From: Bacillota bacterium
GTDB taxonomy: Bacteria; Bacillota; Clostridia; Oscillospirales; Acutalibacteraceae
Direction of reading: 5' to 3'
NCBI GenBank assembly: GCA_023391275.1
Contig: JAEWBE010000100.1
Coordinates: 1 to 21,160 of the forward strand
DNA length: 21,160 bases
A program made the position numbers and the translations under genes. The notes below the pieces were generated by a model. The model was not told the DNA's origin. It saw only the letters and a program-made list of their open reading frames with translations, and did no database searches. Within the stretch, counting starts at the first letter, position 1. Every line of letters begins with the position of its first letter. This document shows positions 1 through 6,215 of this stretch, piece after piece.

Positions 1-1
1 A

Positions 2-136
2 ATGCCGAAAGACAGCCAGCCCGACAACAAACAGGACAGAATCAAAAAGCCGAACGGGCAGACGCCGATTACCAGGGAAAATCAAAATCAGAGCCGAAAT
101 GCGAAAAAACAATCATCCAAAAATAACGATGTGTGA
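2..136 (+). CDS. Small hydrophilic hypothetical protein (44 aa)
   Basis: An ATG at the second base opens a 44-codon frame ending in TGA. The product is almost entirely polar (Asn, Gln, Lys, Asp, Ser) with no hydrophobic core, so it should be disordered. That composition resembles the small asparagine/lysine-rich proteins often packed into spores, and the two mini-proteins near 12.4 kb look alike in character. I do not recognise a family. The window starts one base before the ATG, so neither a ribosome site nor a longer upstream frame can be excluded. It lies 14 bases upstream of another small gene on the same strand, suggesting co-transcription. Confidence 0.5.
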   Translation: MPKDSQPDNKQDRIKKPNGQTPITRENQNQSRNAKKQSSKNNDV

Positions 137-150
137 TCAGGAGGAAGCAT

Positions 151-303
151 ATGGCAAAAGCAGGAATGAGACGGCCCGACCCCAAAGAGCCCCACGGGAC
201 TGAAAGCAACCATAAAACGCACATTCCCAATAATAAATTGGAACCTGTGCCGGAACTTCAGGGGAAAGCAAAGCATACCAAGGAAAGAGCTCCGCTGATA
301 TAA
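151..303 (+). CDS. Small basic conserved-looking protein (50 aa)
   Basis: A strong ribosome site (AGGAGG, 139-144) precedes the ATG at 151, and the frame runs 50 codons to TAA. The product is rich in Lys, Pro, His and Glu, begins MAKAGMRRPDPKEPHGTESN, and has no membrane segment. It looks like the short conserved proteins of unknown role seen in spore-forming Clostridia, but I cannot name a family. The good Shine-Dalgarno, the 14-base spacing from the preceding mini-gene and a hairpin 33 bases downstream support a real gene. The opposite-strand frame over 88-276 lacks such signals and is treated as a shadow. Confidence 0.65.
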   Translation: MAKAGMRRPDPKEPHGTESNHKTHIPNNKLEPVPELQGKAKHTKERAPLI

Positions 304-335
304 AATGCTTATAGCAAAAACAAAATATTGAAGTA

Positions 336-371
336 CAAAGCGTTGCGCAAATTTGTTTGTGCGACGCTTTG
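336..371 (+). terminator. Hairpin after the two small + strand genes
   Basis: Two 16-base arms (start CAAAGCGT, end ACGCTTTG) pair throughout, with two G-U wobbles, around a TTTG loop. No long T-run follows on either strand, so this is a likely 3' end or mRNA-stabilising hairpin, not a textbook intrinsic terminator. Confidence 0.5.
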
Positions 372-393
372 CTGAAAAGAACAGGGGGCTTAC

Positions 394-422
394 AAAAAGA
401 AAACCGCCTCGAAACGAGACGG
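394..422 (-). terminator. Intrinsic terminator of csp
   Basis: On the minus strand, CCGTCTCG and CGAGGCGG form an 8-bp stem with one wobble and a TTT loop, followed by TTTTCTTTTT. It lies about 30 bases past the csp stop codon. Confidence 0.8.
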
Positions 423-453
423 TAGGTTTGCGGATTTTGATTTAGTTTTGTGC

Positions 454-666
454 TTATTTCACGACGGAAACATTGGCGGCCTTCAGTTTGCCGTTTCTGG
501 AATCTGTTTCTGTGTCAAAAGTAACCTTCTGACCTTCAGTCAAAGACTTATATCCTTGCGATACGATTGCTGAAAAATGAACGAATACGTCATCTCCGCC
601 TTCGTCATTGGAAATAAATCCAAATCCTTTTTCCTCGTTAAACCATTTTACTGTACCTTTATTCAT
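454..666 (-). CDS. cspA: Cold-shock protein, CspA family
   Basis: A 70-residue single cold-shock domain, the normal length for the family. It binds single-stranded RNA or DNA and acts as an RNA chaperone in the cytoplasm. RNP1 (KGFGFI, about 13-18) and RNP2 (VFVHF, about 27-31) are intact, as is the N-terminal GTVKWFN strand. GGAGG lies 8 bases before the ATG. The gene has its own terminator and a consensus sigma-A promoter 130 bases upstream. The transcribed leader between them holds a long hairpin with a T-run, so expression may be controlled by leader termination. The letter (A, B, D) of the paralogue cannot be assigned. Confidence 0.95.
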   Translation of the reverse strand: MNKGTVKWFNEEKGFGFISNDEGGDDVFVHFSAIVSQGYKSLTEGQKVTFDTETDSRNGKLKAANVSVVK

Positions 667-697
667 AAAAGCACCTCCAAATATATTATATCCATTT

Positions 698-767
698 GTA
701 AAAATAAAAAACTCACATATTTTTGTAAATCATCAAACGGTCAATGACTTACAAAAATATGCGAGTT
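698..767 (-). terminator. Terminator-like hairpin in the csp leader
   Basis: Arms of 19 bases at 710-728 and 749-767 match at 18 positions around a 20-base loop. Reading the minus strand, the second arm is followed by TTTTTTATTTTT, so this is an intrinsic terminator by form. It sits between the csp promoter (795-823) and the csp ribosome site (about 675). It is therefore either a leader attenuator or the end of an unrecognised short transcript. On the plus strand no T-run follows. Confidence 0.75.
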
Positions 768-794
768 CAATTGGTACATTTAGAATACAATCAA

Positions 795-823
795 ATAATA
801 TCACAGGTTTATCGGTTTGTCAA
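795..823 (-). promoter_or_regulatory. Sigma-A promoter of csp
   Basis: On the minus strand TTGACA (818-823) and TATTAT (795-800) are separated by exactly 17 bases. Transcription should start near 788, giving a leader of about 120 bases before csp. Confidence 0.75.
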
Positions 824-851
824 TTAAAATTACAAAAGATTAATATTCTTT

Positions 852-891
852 ATTTAAAACAATGGCGTCCGTCCGTAGCGGCGGGCGCCAT
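852..891 (-). terminator. Terminator after the Cys/Trp-rich microprotein gene
   Basis: A 12-bp GC-rich stem (two G-U pairs, arms 862-873 and 880-891) with a 6-base loop is followed on the minus strand by TGTTTT. It begins 14 bases after the stop codon of the 33-codon gene. TGATTTT on the other side may allow weak activity on plus. Confidence 0.7.
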
Positions 892-905
892 GTTGATTTT
901 GCTAA

Positions 906-1007
906 TTACCAGAACCAGCGGTTACAGCAGCCCCAGCAGCTACGGCAACAACCACAGCAACTACCACAACCGCGCCAGCATCCACAAGGATTCCAATTCC
1001 AGCACAT
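906..1007 (-). CDS. Cys/Trp-rich microprotein (33 aa), putative spore-coat type
   Basis: ATG at 1007 is preceded by GGGAGGG (9-base spacing). The 33-codon frame ends in TAA and a terminator follows at once. Of 33 residues, 11 are Cys (2, 8, 10, 14, 17, 18, 20, 21, 24, 27, 28) and 6 are Trp (3, 5, 11, 25, 31, 33). The rest is mostly Gly, Arg and Asn, with no Lys, Asp or Glu. CC pairs recur at 17-18, 20-21 and 27-28. Such a product suits a disulfide-cross-linked structural protein, for example of the spore coat, or a metal-binding peptide; this is inference. I know no named family for it. A sigma-K-like promoter can be read 32-60 bases upstream. Confidence 0.7.
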   Translation of the reverse strand: MCWNWNPCGCWRGCGSCCGCCRSCWGCCNRWFW

Positions 1008-1012
1008 TCTCC

Positions 1013-1029
1013 AATCCCTCCCTTCTTAG
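1013..1029 (-). promoter_or_regulatory. Hairpin covering the ribosome site of the microprotein gene
   Basis: On the minus strand CCTCC, TAAGAAG and GGAGG form a short stem-loop whose 3' arm is the Shine-Dalgarno of the 33-codon gene. It would lie near the very 5' end of the mRNA. A five-pair stem is weak, so control of translation is only a possibility. Confidence 0.35.
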
Positions 1030-1038
1030 GAGGTATTA

Positions 1039-1067
1039 CATACTATGATCTTTAGACACAGCTTGTC
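1039..1067 (-). promoter_or_regulatory. Candidate sigma-K-type promoter of the microprotein gene
   Basis: Minus strand: GACA, 16 bases, then CATAGTATG. The mother-cell sigma-K consensus is roughly mACm-16-CATAnnnTA; this matches AC, CATA and the following T, but not the last base or the first m. The predicted start is about 25 bases before the ATG. Confidence 0.35.
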
Positions 1068-1125
1068 AATATGAGCCAAGCGAATGCGCCCGGCAATATA
1101 TAGAGTGCGGGCAGAGGGTGAAAAT

Positions 1126-1443
1126 TCAGATTTCGTTATATTCAACGGCAACAATGTGGCTTAGTACAATTTGGGCAGCGGTTCCGAACTTTGATCCGCA
1201 CGGGCGGCGGCAAGGCCCGTTATGCCGCGCCACCGGTTCGCTCGGCAGGCTTGTGACAAGCTTTATCCGGTCGGGGAAAAGCTCAGTCAATATTCCAGTA
1301 AAATGATTGCCGGGTTCGCCGCCCTCAACATAGACGCGGATTCGTTTCCCAATCAGCGCCTGCAGCTGCCATCCGCCTGGTGAGGGATTGCTATTTTTAT
1401 ACACCGGCGCTTCCAGAGCCCGGTAATCTTTTATGTATAACAA
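1126..1443 (-). CDS. Small beta-rich protein, paralogue of 1704-2033
   Basis: A 105-codon frame whose best start is TTG at 1443, with GGGAG nine bases upstream; no ATG in the same frame is available nearby. Residues about 31 to the end align with the product of 1704-2033 on the other strand: both have IG(K/R)-I-V, an FTG(I/L)L strand, IKL(V/I)TSLPS and a C-terminal NE(I/V). The pattern of short strands around a central Gly resembles an Lsm/SH3-like small barrel, but this is impression only. I do not recognise the family. It contains a Pro/Cys/Arg patch (about residues 77-82) where the paralogue has Gly/His/Asn. The paralogy supports reality; the non-ATG start lowers confidence. Confidence 0.6.
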   Translation of the reverse strand: MLYIKDYRALEAPVYKNSNPSPGGWQLQALIGKRIRVYVEGGEPGNHFTGILTELFPDRIKLVTSLPSEPVARHNGPCRRPCGSKFGTAAQIVLSHIVAVEYNEI

Positions 1444-1545
1444 AATTCTCTGCTCCCATCATAATCAGGTAACAATATATAATACGATATTCCTTCGCGC
1501 CTGCCACAATACATCCGGCCGAAATTATCTGTTTAAGTTGACTAG

Positions 1546-1574
1546 CACTACTTTTCATAGCTTGTCATATTATG
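1546..1574 (+). promoter_or_regulatory. Weak sigma-K-like promoter candidate
   Basis: CACT, 16 bases, then CATATTATG, the same arrangement as the candidate before the Cys/Trp-rich gene. It would give a leader of about 120 bases for the gene at 1704. The last two -10 bases do not fit. Confidence 0.25.
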
Positions 1575-1703
1575 TATTGATCTAATTATTAATTGAAAGA
1601 ATCTGCTTTTCAGTGGCTTTTTGCAATTATTAATTTGTCTCAATATGGAACAAAGTTGCTTTTGCAATGTGATTTGTTCAAATTTATTTTGGAGGAATAT
1701 GGT

Positions 1704-2033
1704 ATGTCATTCAACCCTTGCGGTAATGGTCCCGGAGGTATATTAGAAGATAATGACGAGTGTGACGATCTTCGCAGTAATATAGGAAGAGTTATAACAG
1801 TGTTTACGCAAAGCGGCGGCTGCTCGGGCATGGGCTTCACGGGGCTTCTCGTAAAAGTAGAGCACGGCTTTATTAAGCTGATCACATCTTTGCCGTCTGC
1901 ACCGCGTCATCCATTCGGTTTCCAGGGCGGGCACAATTTTAACAACTGGGACGATTGCCATAACAGCAGGTTTGGCACGGTTATCGTCATTCCGATTCGT
2001 AAAATCGTATCGTACGTTTTCAACGAAGTATAA
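1704..2033 (+). CDS. Small beta-rich protein with Cys/Gly N-terminus (109 aa)
   Basis: GGAGG at 1691-1695 places the start at ATG 1704; an in-frame TTG at 1593 would add 37 residues without a ribosome site. The N-terminus begins MSFNPCGNGPGG and carries two Asp/Glu-rich turns with Cys. Then follow about 80 residues paralogous to the 1126-1443 product (FTGLL, IKLITSLPSAP, FGTV-VIPI-KIV). Cys occur at about 6, 20, 40 and 86. The two copies lie on opposite strands with their 5' ends facing across 260 bases, beside the Cys/Trp-rich gene. A structural role in the spore coat is my inference from size, Cys content and neighbours. No named family recognised. Confidence 0.75.
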   Translation: MSFNPCGNGPGGILEDNDECDDLRSNIGRVITVFTQSGGCSGMGFTGLLVKVEHGFIKLITSLPSAPRHPFGFQGGHNFNNWDDCHNSRFGTVIVIPIRKIVSYVFNEV

Positions 2034-2046
2034 TCAAAAATGCAAA

Positions 2047-2072
2047 TCCCGCGGAATGAATCTTCCGCGGGA
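2047..2072 (+). terminator. Hairpin after the 109-aa gene
   Basis: Perfect 10-bp inverted repeat TCCCGCGGAA / TTCCGCGGGA with a TGAATC loop, 13 bases past the stop codon. There is no T-run after it. Confidence 0.6.
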
Positions 2073-2121
2073 CTTCAGAAAAGACGCAGTGGCGATAAAA
2101 ATATTTGATTCAGGTGAGCTA

Positions 2122-2155
2122 AATTCGGTTTGCAGTTTTTACTGCAAACCGAATT
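2122..2155. terminator. Inverted repeat between convergent genes
   Basis: Perfect 14-base arms AATTCGGTTTGCAG / CTGCAAACCGAATT around TTTTTA. It overlaps the last codons and the stop of the minus-strand lipoprotein gene. On plus it is followed by GTATTTTC, on minus by no T-run, so it may stop plus-strand read-through and protect the minus mRNA end. Confidence 0.6.
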
Positions 2156-2915
2156 GTATTTTCATATCCAGTTTTCCATCTTCAAAGGTCAAATCGGCAT
2201 AGGAATCTGTGGAATTCGGACCATCCCACCGATATACGGCCAGGTACAGATCGCTGCCCTTTTCTCCTGATTCCCGCTGCAATTTTCCATCGCTGCCGAT
2301 AATCGACTTTACATCCGCATAAGTCATGCCTTCGGTGATTTTATCGTATTCCGTCATCGAGATTTCCGGGCCGCTTGTTTCCGCTTCGGCATTGTCGGAC
2401 TCCGTGTCATTGCCAAACACCGATTGAAAAACCGGCTGGGAACTGGTTTGTTCAGCCGGCTGTGATGCGGATTCAGCAGCTGAATTGGACGGTGACCCGG
2501 ATTGAACCCTGGAATCCGGTGCGGTAGAACCGGGTGCAGTATTGGAGCCGGTTGGGATCTCAGAGTCTGCTGGGGCTTTTGAACCGGCCGGAAGCGCATA
2601 TTCTCCGTCGGATTGCGACGATGCTCCGGATGAAAGCTGCGACGACGCCGGACTTACAGAGCGGTTTACAGCCGCGGGCGTGGACTCTGCTGCGGATTCC
2701 GATTCGGGGGAAGAAGAACTACCCGCCGGTTGGCTGCTGCTGCAGCCGAACGCCATTACGGTCGCTGCAATTTCAACTGCGATTATGAAACCGGCGAGCA
2801 AATGAGGAAGACGGTTCCTTTTTTCCAAGTGCCGGTTCTGCTTGCGCAGCCTGCGAAGGCCGGCAAAGAAGAATCCTGCCTTGCCGTTTTTCCCTTTATA
2901 AAATGTTTGTATCAT
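2139..2915 (-). CDS. Probable lipoprotein with Ser-rich linker and C-terminal SmpA/DUF3862-like domain
   Basis: Start taken at ATG 2915, with AGGA five bases upstream, over the upstream GTG at 2927. A basic N-terminus of about 40 residues precedes a hydrophobic segment (LLAGFIIAVEIAATVMAF) ending in Gly-Cys-Ser, a loose lipobox. Next come about 125 residues dominated by Ser, Ala, Pro, Glu and Gln, a flexible surface linker. The last about 65 residues (YDKITEGMTYADVKSIIG..., then LAVYRWDG and YADLTFEDGKL) look like a small DUF3862/SmpA-type fold. The likely location is the outer face of the membrane; function unknown. The long pre-signal N-region is unusual, and it could instead be a membrane-anchored protein. 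The 3' end lies within an inverted repeat. Confidence 0.85.
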   Translation of the reverse strand: MIQTFYKGKNGKAGFFFAGLRRLRKQNRHLEKRNRLPHLLAGFIIAVEIAATVMAFGCSSSQPAGSSSSPESESAAESTPAAVNRSVSPASSQLSSGASSQSDGEYALPAGSKAPADSEIPTGSNTAPGSTAPDSRVQSGSPSNSAAESASQPAEQTSSQPVFQSVFGNDTESDNAEAETSGPEISMTEYDKITEGMTYADVKSIIGSDGKLQRESGEKGSDLYLAVYRWDGPNSTDSYADLTFEDGKLDMKIQFGLQ

Positions 2916-3042
2916 CAAATTCCTCACAATTCCTGCTACGATATTCGAAATGATCTCAATACGGATTTTTTATGATCTCTAATCTATTAATTTAGCACTT
3001 TTGTCACGAATTGTCGAGAAATTTTAAAAAAGAAAGGTAAAT

Positions 3043-4245
3043 TCAATTTTTTATCACCGGACTTTTCATAAACTGATTCATTTTTTCCGAGCTGATTATC
3101 ATTGCAATGATGTAAATCAGAATAAAAATCGGCAGGACGGTCATGTTGGTATTAGATGTGATAAAACCGAATACAGGGGGTAAAAAGGTAGCGCCCGCAT
3201 AAGCCGTCGACATTTGGAATCCCATGATAACCTGCGCATCCTCTTTACCGAAACGGACGGGCGTTTCATGAAGCATGCAGGGAAAGATAGGAGCGCACCC
3301 TAACCCGATCAGTACAAAACCGGCCGGGGAAAAATAATTTGGCAAGGGTAGTATCAATAGTATGGCGCCGGCTAATATTGTAAGCTCCCCCATACGGATC
3401 AAAGTTTTATTGCCGACTTTCATGGTAACGAATCCTGTAATCAGTCTTCCGACGGTGATACTGCCGTAAAATGAGGACACCCACGCGGCTGCCGTCGCCG
3501 CGTCAAGCCCTTTTGCTCTGACGAGGAAGCTGCTGCCCCACAAGCCCATGGTGGATTCCACACCGCAATAAAACAAGAAGGAAACAAGAGCGACTTTAAC
3601 GCCTTTTACTTTTAACGGGTATAGCAATCCCTTCCGGGCTGTTTCGGCCTTTTGTTCTTTTGCCTCTGTTTCGGAAGCGTTTTCCCCGGATGTGCCCGCC
3701 GCCCTGTCCCATAACGGCAGCGTGAAAAACAGCACCGCAACCAGAGCAAACTGCACGATGGAAACCGTGAGATACCCGTCTCGCCACGAATTTTCATGAG
3801 CAATATACCGTGACATCAAAATTGGCCCCAGCATGGCGCCGACACCCCAAAAGCAGTGCAGCCAGCTCATGTGGTGCGCTTTGTAATGCTCGGCGACATA
3901 TTCGTTCAAACCGGAGTCAACCGCTCCTGCACCCAGCCCCAAAGGAACTGATAAAAACAGAAGCCACAGAAACGATGGGGCAAAGGAGAAACCCAGCAAA
4001 GCAGCGGCAGTAAGGAATACGCTGATGAACGTAAGTTTTCCGGTGCCGAATTGTTTTATCAGTTTGCCGCTCAACAGGCTGGACAGAATAGTTGCGCCCG
4101 ATATGACCATCGAAACAAATCCGGCGTAACCAAAGGGCACGTGATAACCCGGCTGCATCACGGGCCAGGCAACGCCCAGCAAAGAGTCAGGCAATCCCAG
4201 ACTGATGAAAGAGGCATAGATGATAATCAGAAAAAAAACAGCCAT
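3043..4245 (-). CDS. Major facilitator superfamily transporter
   Basis: About 400 residues with roughly twelve hydrophobic segments and a charged central loop (about 192-215, Glu/Lys-rich), the standard MFS plan. The N-terminus (YASFISLGLPDSLLG) and the first intracellular loop (SGKLIKQFGTGKL) match the fucose/sugar-permease-like MFS branch; the substrate cannot be read. Start placed at ATG 4245, giving MAVFFLII, because AAGGAG lies 11 bases upstream. An in-frame ATG at 4284 would add 13 polar residues with a poor ribosome site. It lies 65 bases downstream of the ABC-F gene without an obvious terminator between, so it may be read through from that promoter. Confidence 0.9.
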   Translation of the reverse strand: MAVFFLIIIYASFISLGLPDSLLGVAWPVMQPGYHVPFGYAGFVSMVISGATILSSLLSGKLIKQFGTGKLTFISVFLTAAALLGFSFAPSFLWLLFLSVPLGLGAGAVDSGLNEYVAEHYKAHHMSWLHCFWGVGAMLGPILMSRYIAHENSWRDGYLTVSIVQFALVAVLFFTLPLWDRAAGTSGENASETEAKEQKAETARKGLLYPLKVKGVKVALVSFLFYCGVESTMGLWGSSFLVRAKGLDAATAAAWVSSFYGSITVGRLITGFVTMKVGNKTLIRMGELTILAGAILLILPLPNYFSPAGFVLIGLGCAPIFPCMLHETPVRFGKEDAQVIMGFQMSTAYAGATFLPPVFGFITSNTNMTVLPIFILIYIIAMIISSEKMNQFMKSPVIKN

Positions 4246-4310
4246 ATTGAGTTTATCTCCTTCTGTAAAATGAAGTCTGTGCATTTTTGCGGGACCTTTT
4301 ATTATGATTC

Positions 4311-5789
4311 TTACAAATTGACGTGCTTTGTCGCAACTAAATCGACAAATGAGCGGTCATGCTCAACAAATAACATGGTTGGCTGATATTTCAATAGGAA
4401 ATCTTCAATCTGCATGCGGGATAAAACGTCAATAAAATTGAGCGGCTCATCCCAAATATACAAATGGGCCCGTTTGCAGAGGCTTTTTGCAAGCAGTACT
4501 TTTTTCTTTTGCCCGCCGCTGAAATCGCGCATATCCTTTTCAAACTGTACTCTGGAAAAATCCAGTTTGCGGAGGATGGCTTTAAAAAGGCTCTCGTCGA
4601 TTCCGCTGGACGCCGCAAAGTCTTTCAGATTTCCCGCCAAAAAAGAAGGATCCTGCGGGAGGTAAGAAATAATCAGATTCTTTCCTGTGTTCAAATTGCC
4701 GCGGAAGGTAATTTGTTCACCGGTCAGCAGCTTTAAAAGACTGGTCTTGCCACAGCCGTTTTTACCGCTCAGCGCAATACGCTCCCCGCGATTCACTGTA
4801 AAACTGACGTTTTCGCATACTTGCCGGTCGCCGTAATAAATGGAAAGATCCTTTACTTCGATGAGCCTGTCCTTGCAGTATTCAATCGGCTGAATGGAGA
4901 GGCTTTCGGCGGATTCAATATTTTTTAACAGCTTTGATTTTTCTTCGATCGCTGTCTGCCGGCGTGAGTCAATTGCCTTTGAGCGTTTCATCATTTTTGC
5001 AGCTTTGTGGCCGATATAACCTTTGTCCGGCTTTATACCTGAATTAAGGGTACCGCGCTTTGTCTTTTCCACACTGTCCGACCACGCCGCAGTGCGCTTT
5101 GCGGCAGCTGTAAACTGATTAATTTGATTTTTTAGTTTTTCATTTTCAGCAGCTTCAAAGTTATCCTGCATTTGTTTATTGTGCCACCAGGAAGAAAAGT
5201 TTCCTTTTTGGACTTCAATGTTGGTCTTATTAATGGATAAAATATGGTCGATGCAGCGGTCCAAAAATGCCCGGTCATGGGATACAAGAATAAATCCCTT
5301 TTTACTTTTTAAATAGTTGCCGACAATGCCGCGGGCATTCATATCAAGATGATTGGTTGGCTCGTCAATTAAAAGAAAATGATTGCTTTTTAAAAACAAT
5401 GCGGCCAATAGGATTTTTGTTTGTTCGCCGTTGCTTAAGGTTTCGAAAGGCCGGTCCAACACATCGTCCGTGACTTCCAGTAAGGATAATTCTCTGGATA
5501 GTTCCCAGGTTTGAAAATCATCGCAGATATTGTGGACCACATCAACCGTGTTTTGCGTTTTGTCCGCGACTTCAAAGGGGAAATAGTCAAAAGAGACTGA
5601 TGACGCAATTGTGCCGGAATACTCATATTTGCCCAGAAGCAGATTCAGAAAGGTGGTCTTGCCACGGCCGTTCCTGCCGGTAAAGCCGAGCTTCCAGTCG
5701 GTGTCAATCTGAAAAGATACATTTTCAAAAATCATATCATAGCTGCCTTCATAGCAGAATGTCAGGTTGGAAATACTGATAAGCGACAT
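4311..5789 (-). CDS. Lsa-type ABC-F ribosomal protection protein
   Basis: A soluble protein of 492 residues with two ABC ATPase domains and no membrane segments, typical of ABC-F. Domain 1 has Walker A GRNGRGKTT, signature LSNGEQ and Walker B FLLIDEPTNHLD. Domain 2 has GKNGCGKTS, FSGGQ and LYIWDEPLNFID. The linker between them (about 205-300, Lys-rich, helical) is the part that reaches the peptidyl-transferase centre. The N-terminus closely resembles Lsa/CplR-type proteins, which dislodge lincosamides, pleuromutilins and streptogramin A from ribosomes. Start chosen at the second ATG (GGAGG, 9-base spacing); the first, at 5795, is only 3 bases away. The leader carries an attenuator. The exact drug range cannot be predicted. 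Confidence 0.93.
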   Translation of the reverse strand: MSLISISNLTFCYEGSYDMIFENVSFQIDTDWKLGFTGRNGRGKTTFLNLLLGKYEYSGTIASSVSFDYFPFEVADKTQNTVDVVHNICDDFQTWELSRELSLLEVTDDVLDRPFETLSNGEQTKILLAALFLKSNHFLLIDEPTNHLDMNARGIVGNYLKSKKGFILVSHDRAFLDRCIDHILSINKTNIEVQKGNFSSWWHNKQMQDNFEAAENEKLKNQINQFTAAAKRTAAWSDSVEKTKRGTLNSGIKPDKGYIGHKAAKMMKRSKAIDSRRQTAIEEKSKLLKNIESAESLSIQPIEYCKDRLIEVKDLSIYYGDRQVCENVSFTVNRGERIALSGKNGCGKTSLLKLLTGEQITFRGNLNTGKNLIISYLPQDPSFLAGNLKDFAASSGIDESLFKAILRKLDFSRVQFEKDMRDFSGGQKKKVLLAKSLCKRAHLYIWDEPLNFIDVLSRMQIEDFLLKYQPTMLFVEHDRSFVDLVATKHVNL

Positions 5790-5806
5790 AAACATACACC
5801 TCCGGT

Positions 5807-5846
5807 AAAAATAGAAAAGGCTGCCGGAAAGTTACTTCCCGCAGCC
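5807..5846 (-). terminator. Attenuator terminator in the ABC-F leader
   Basis: Minus strand: GGCTGCGGGAAG, loop TAAC, TTTCCGGCAGCC pair with one mismatch, followed by TTTTCTATTTTT. It ends only about 10 bases before the ribosome site of the ABC-F gene, so it lies within the transcript and must be overcome for expression. Confidence 0.85.
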
Positions 5847-5916
5847 CAAAAATACAGCGCAAACATGCCCCAAGGCACGCAAATATGCTGAATTTATAAA
5901 TGAGTATAAAGATTTT

Positions 5917-5929
5917 GCAACTTTCCTGC
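5917..5929 (-). promoter_or_regulatory. Antiterminator segment of the ABC-F leader
   Basis: Minus strand GCAGGAAAGTTGC. It can pair along its full length with the upstream ORF (GCAATTTTTCTTGC, one bulge, two G-U). With one extra 5' T it can pair at 13 of 14 positions with the loop plus 3' arm of the terminator (GTAACTTTCCGGCA). These two pairings are mutually exclusive. Confidence 0.65.
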
Positions 5930-5992
5930 ATCAGCGCAACAAAACAAGCAGCTTAGTACCGCTTCCCTGAAGACGCCCTATTTAATTAATAG

Positions 5993-6013
5993 TCAGCAAG
6001 AAAAATTGCGCAT
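5993..6013 (-). CDS. Six-residue leader peptide (MRNFSC) of the ABC-F gene
   Basis: ATG at 6013 has GGAG eight bases upstream and runs six codons (Met-Arg-Asn-Phe-Ser-Cys) to TGA. It starts about 27 bases after the predicted transcription start. Short leader peptides on which drug-bound ribosomes stall are established for erm genes and for ABC-F genes such as vmlR. Here the coding bases themselves pair with the antiterminator segment, so a ribosome parked on the peptide would release that segment. Far below ordinary gene-finding length. Confidence 0.7.
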   Translation of the reverse strand: MRNFSC

Positions 6014-6047
6014 CTTTCCAACTCCAATCTTTTTATTTACATTACAT

Positions 6048-6076
6048 AATATATCATTTTGAAATGATTCTGTCAA
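6048..6076 (-). promoter_or_regulatory. Sigma-A promoter of the ABC-F gene
   Basis: Minus strand TTGACA (6071-6076), 17 bases, TATATT (6048-6053). The predicted start near 6040 gives a leader of about 250 bases before the ABC-F start codon. Confidence 0.8.
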
Positions 6077-6164
6077 GAAAATTAAAACAATCCCACGCCA
6101 ATGTGGTTCAACGCCGCATCCCTAAGCAGCTTGCTGATTCCAAATGAAAGTGACCCGCTATCAT

Positions 6165-6203
6165 TAAAAAACAGCCGGCAGCCGCTTTCAGCAGCTTACC
6201 GGC
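6165..6203 (-). terminator. Intrinsic terminator of ilvD
   Basis: Minus strand: GCCGG...CCGGC outer stem with an inner AGCTGCT/AGCGGCT stem, followed by TTTTTT. It starts 13 bases beyond the ilvD stop. Confidence 0.8.
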
Positions 6204-6215
6204 CGGGTTTTTATC

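Noticed and set aside
608..1048. 146-codon plus-strand frame
   Set aside because: It runs across the csp leader, a terminator and the antisense of the Cys/Trp-rich gene; it has no ribosome site and a composition that simply mirrors the opposite gene.
5946..5964. AAGCAG...CCGCTT hairpin in the ABC-F leader as a second terminator
   Set aside because: Only a six-pair stem without a T-run; it may be part of the leader fold but does not stand on its own.
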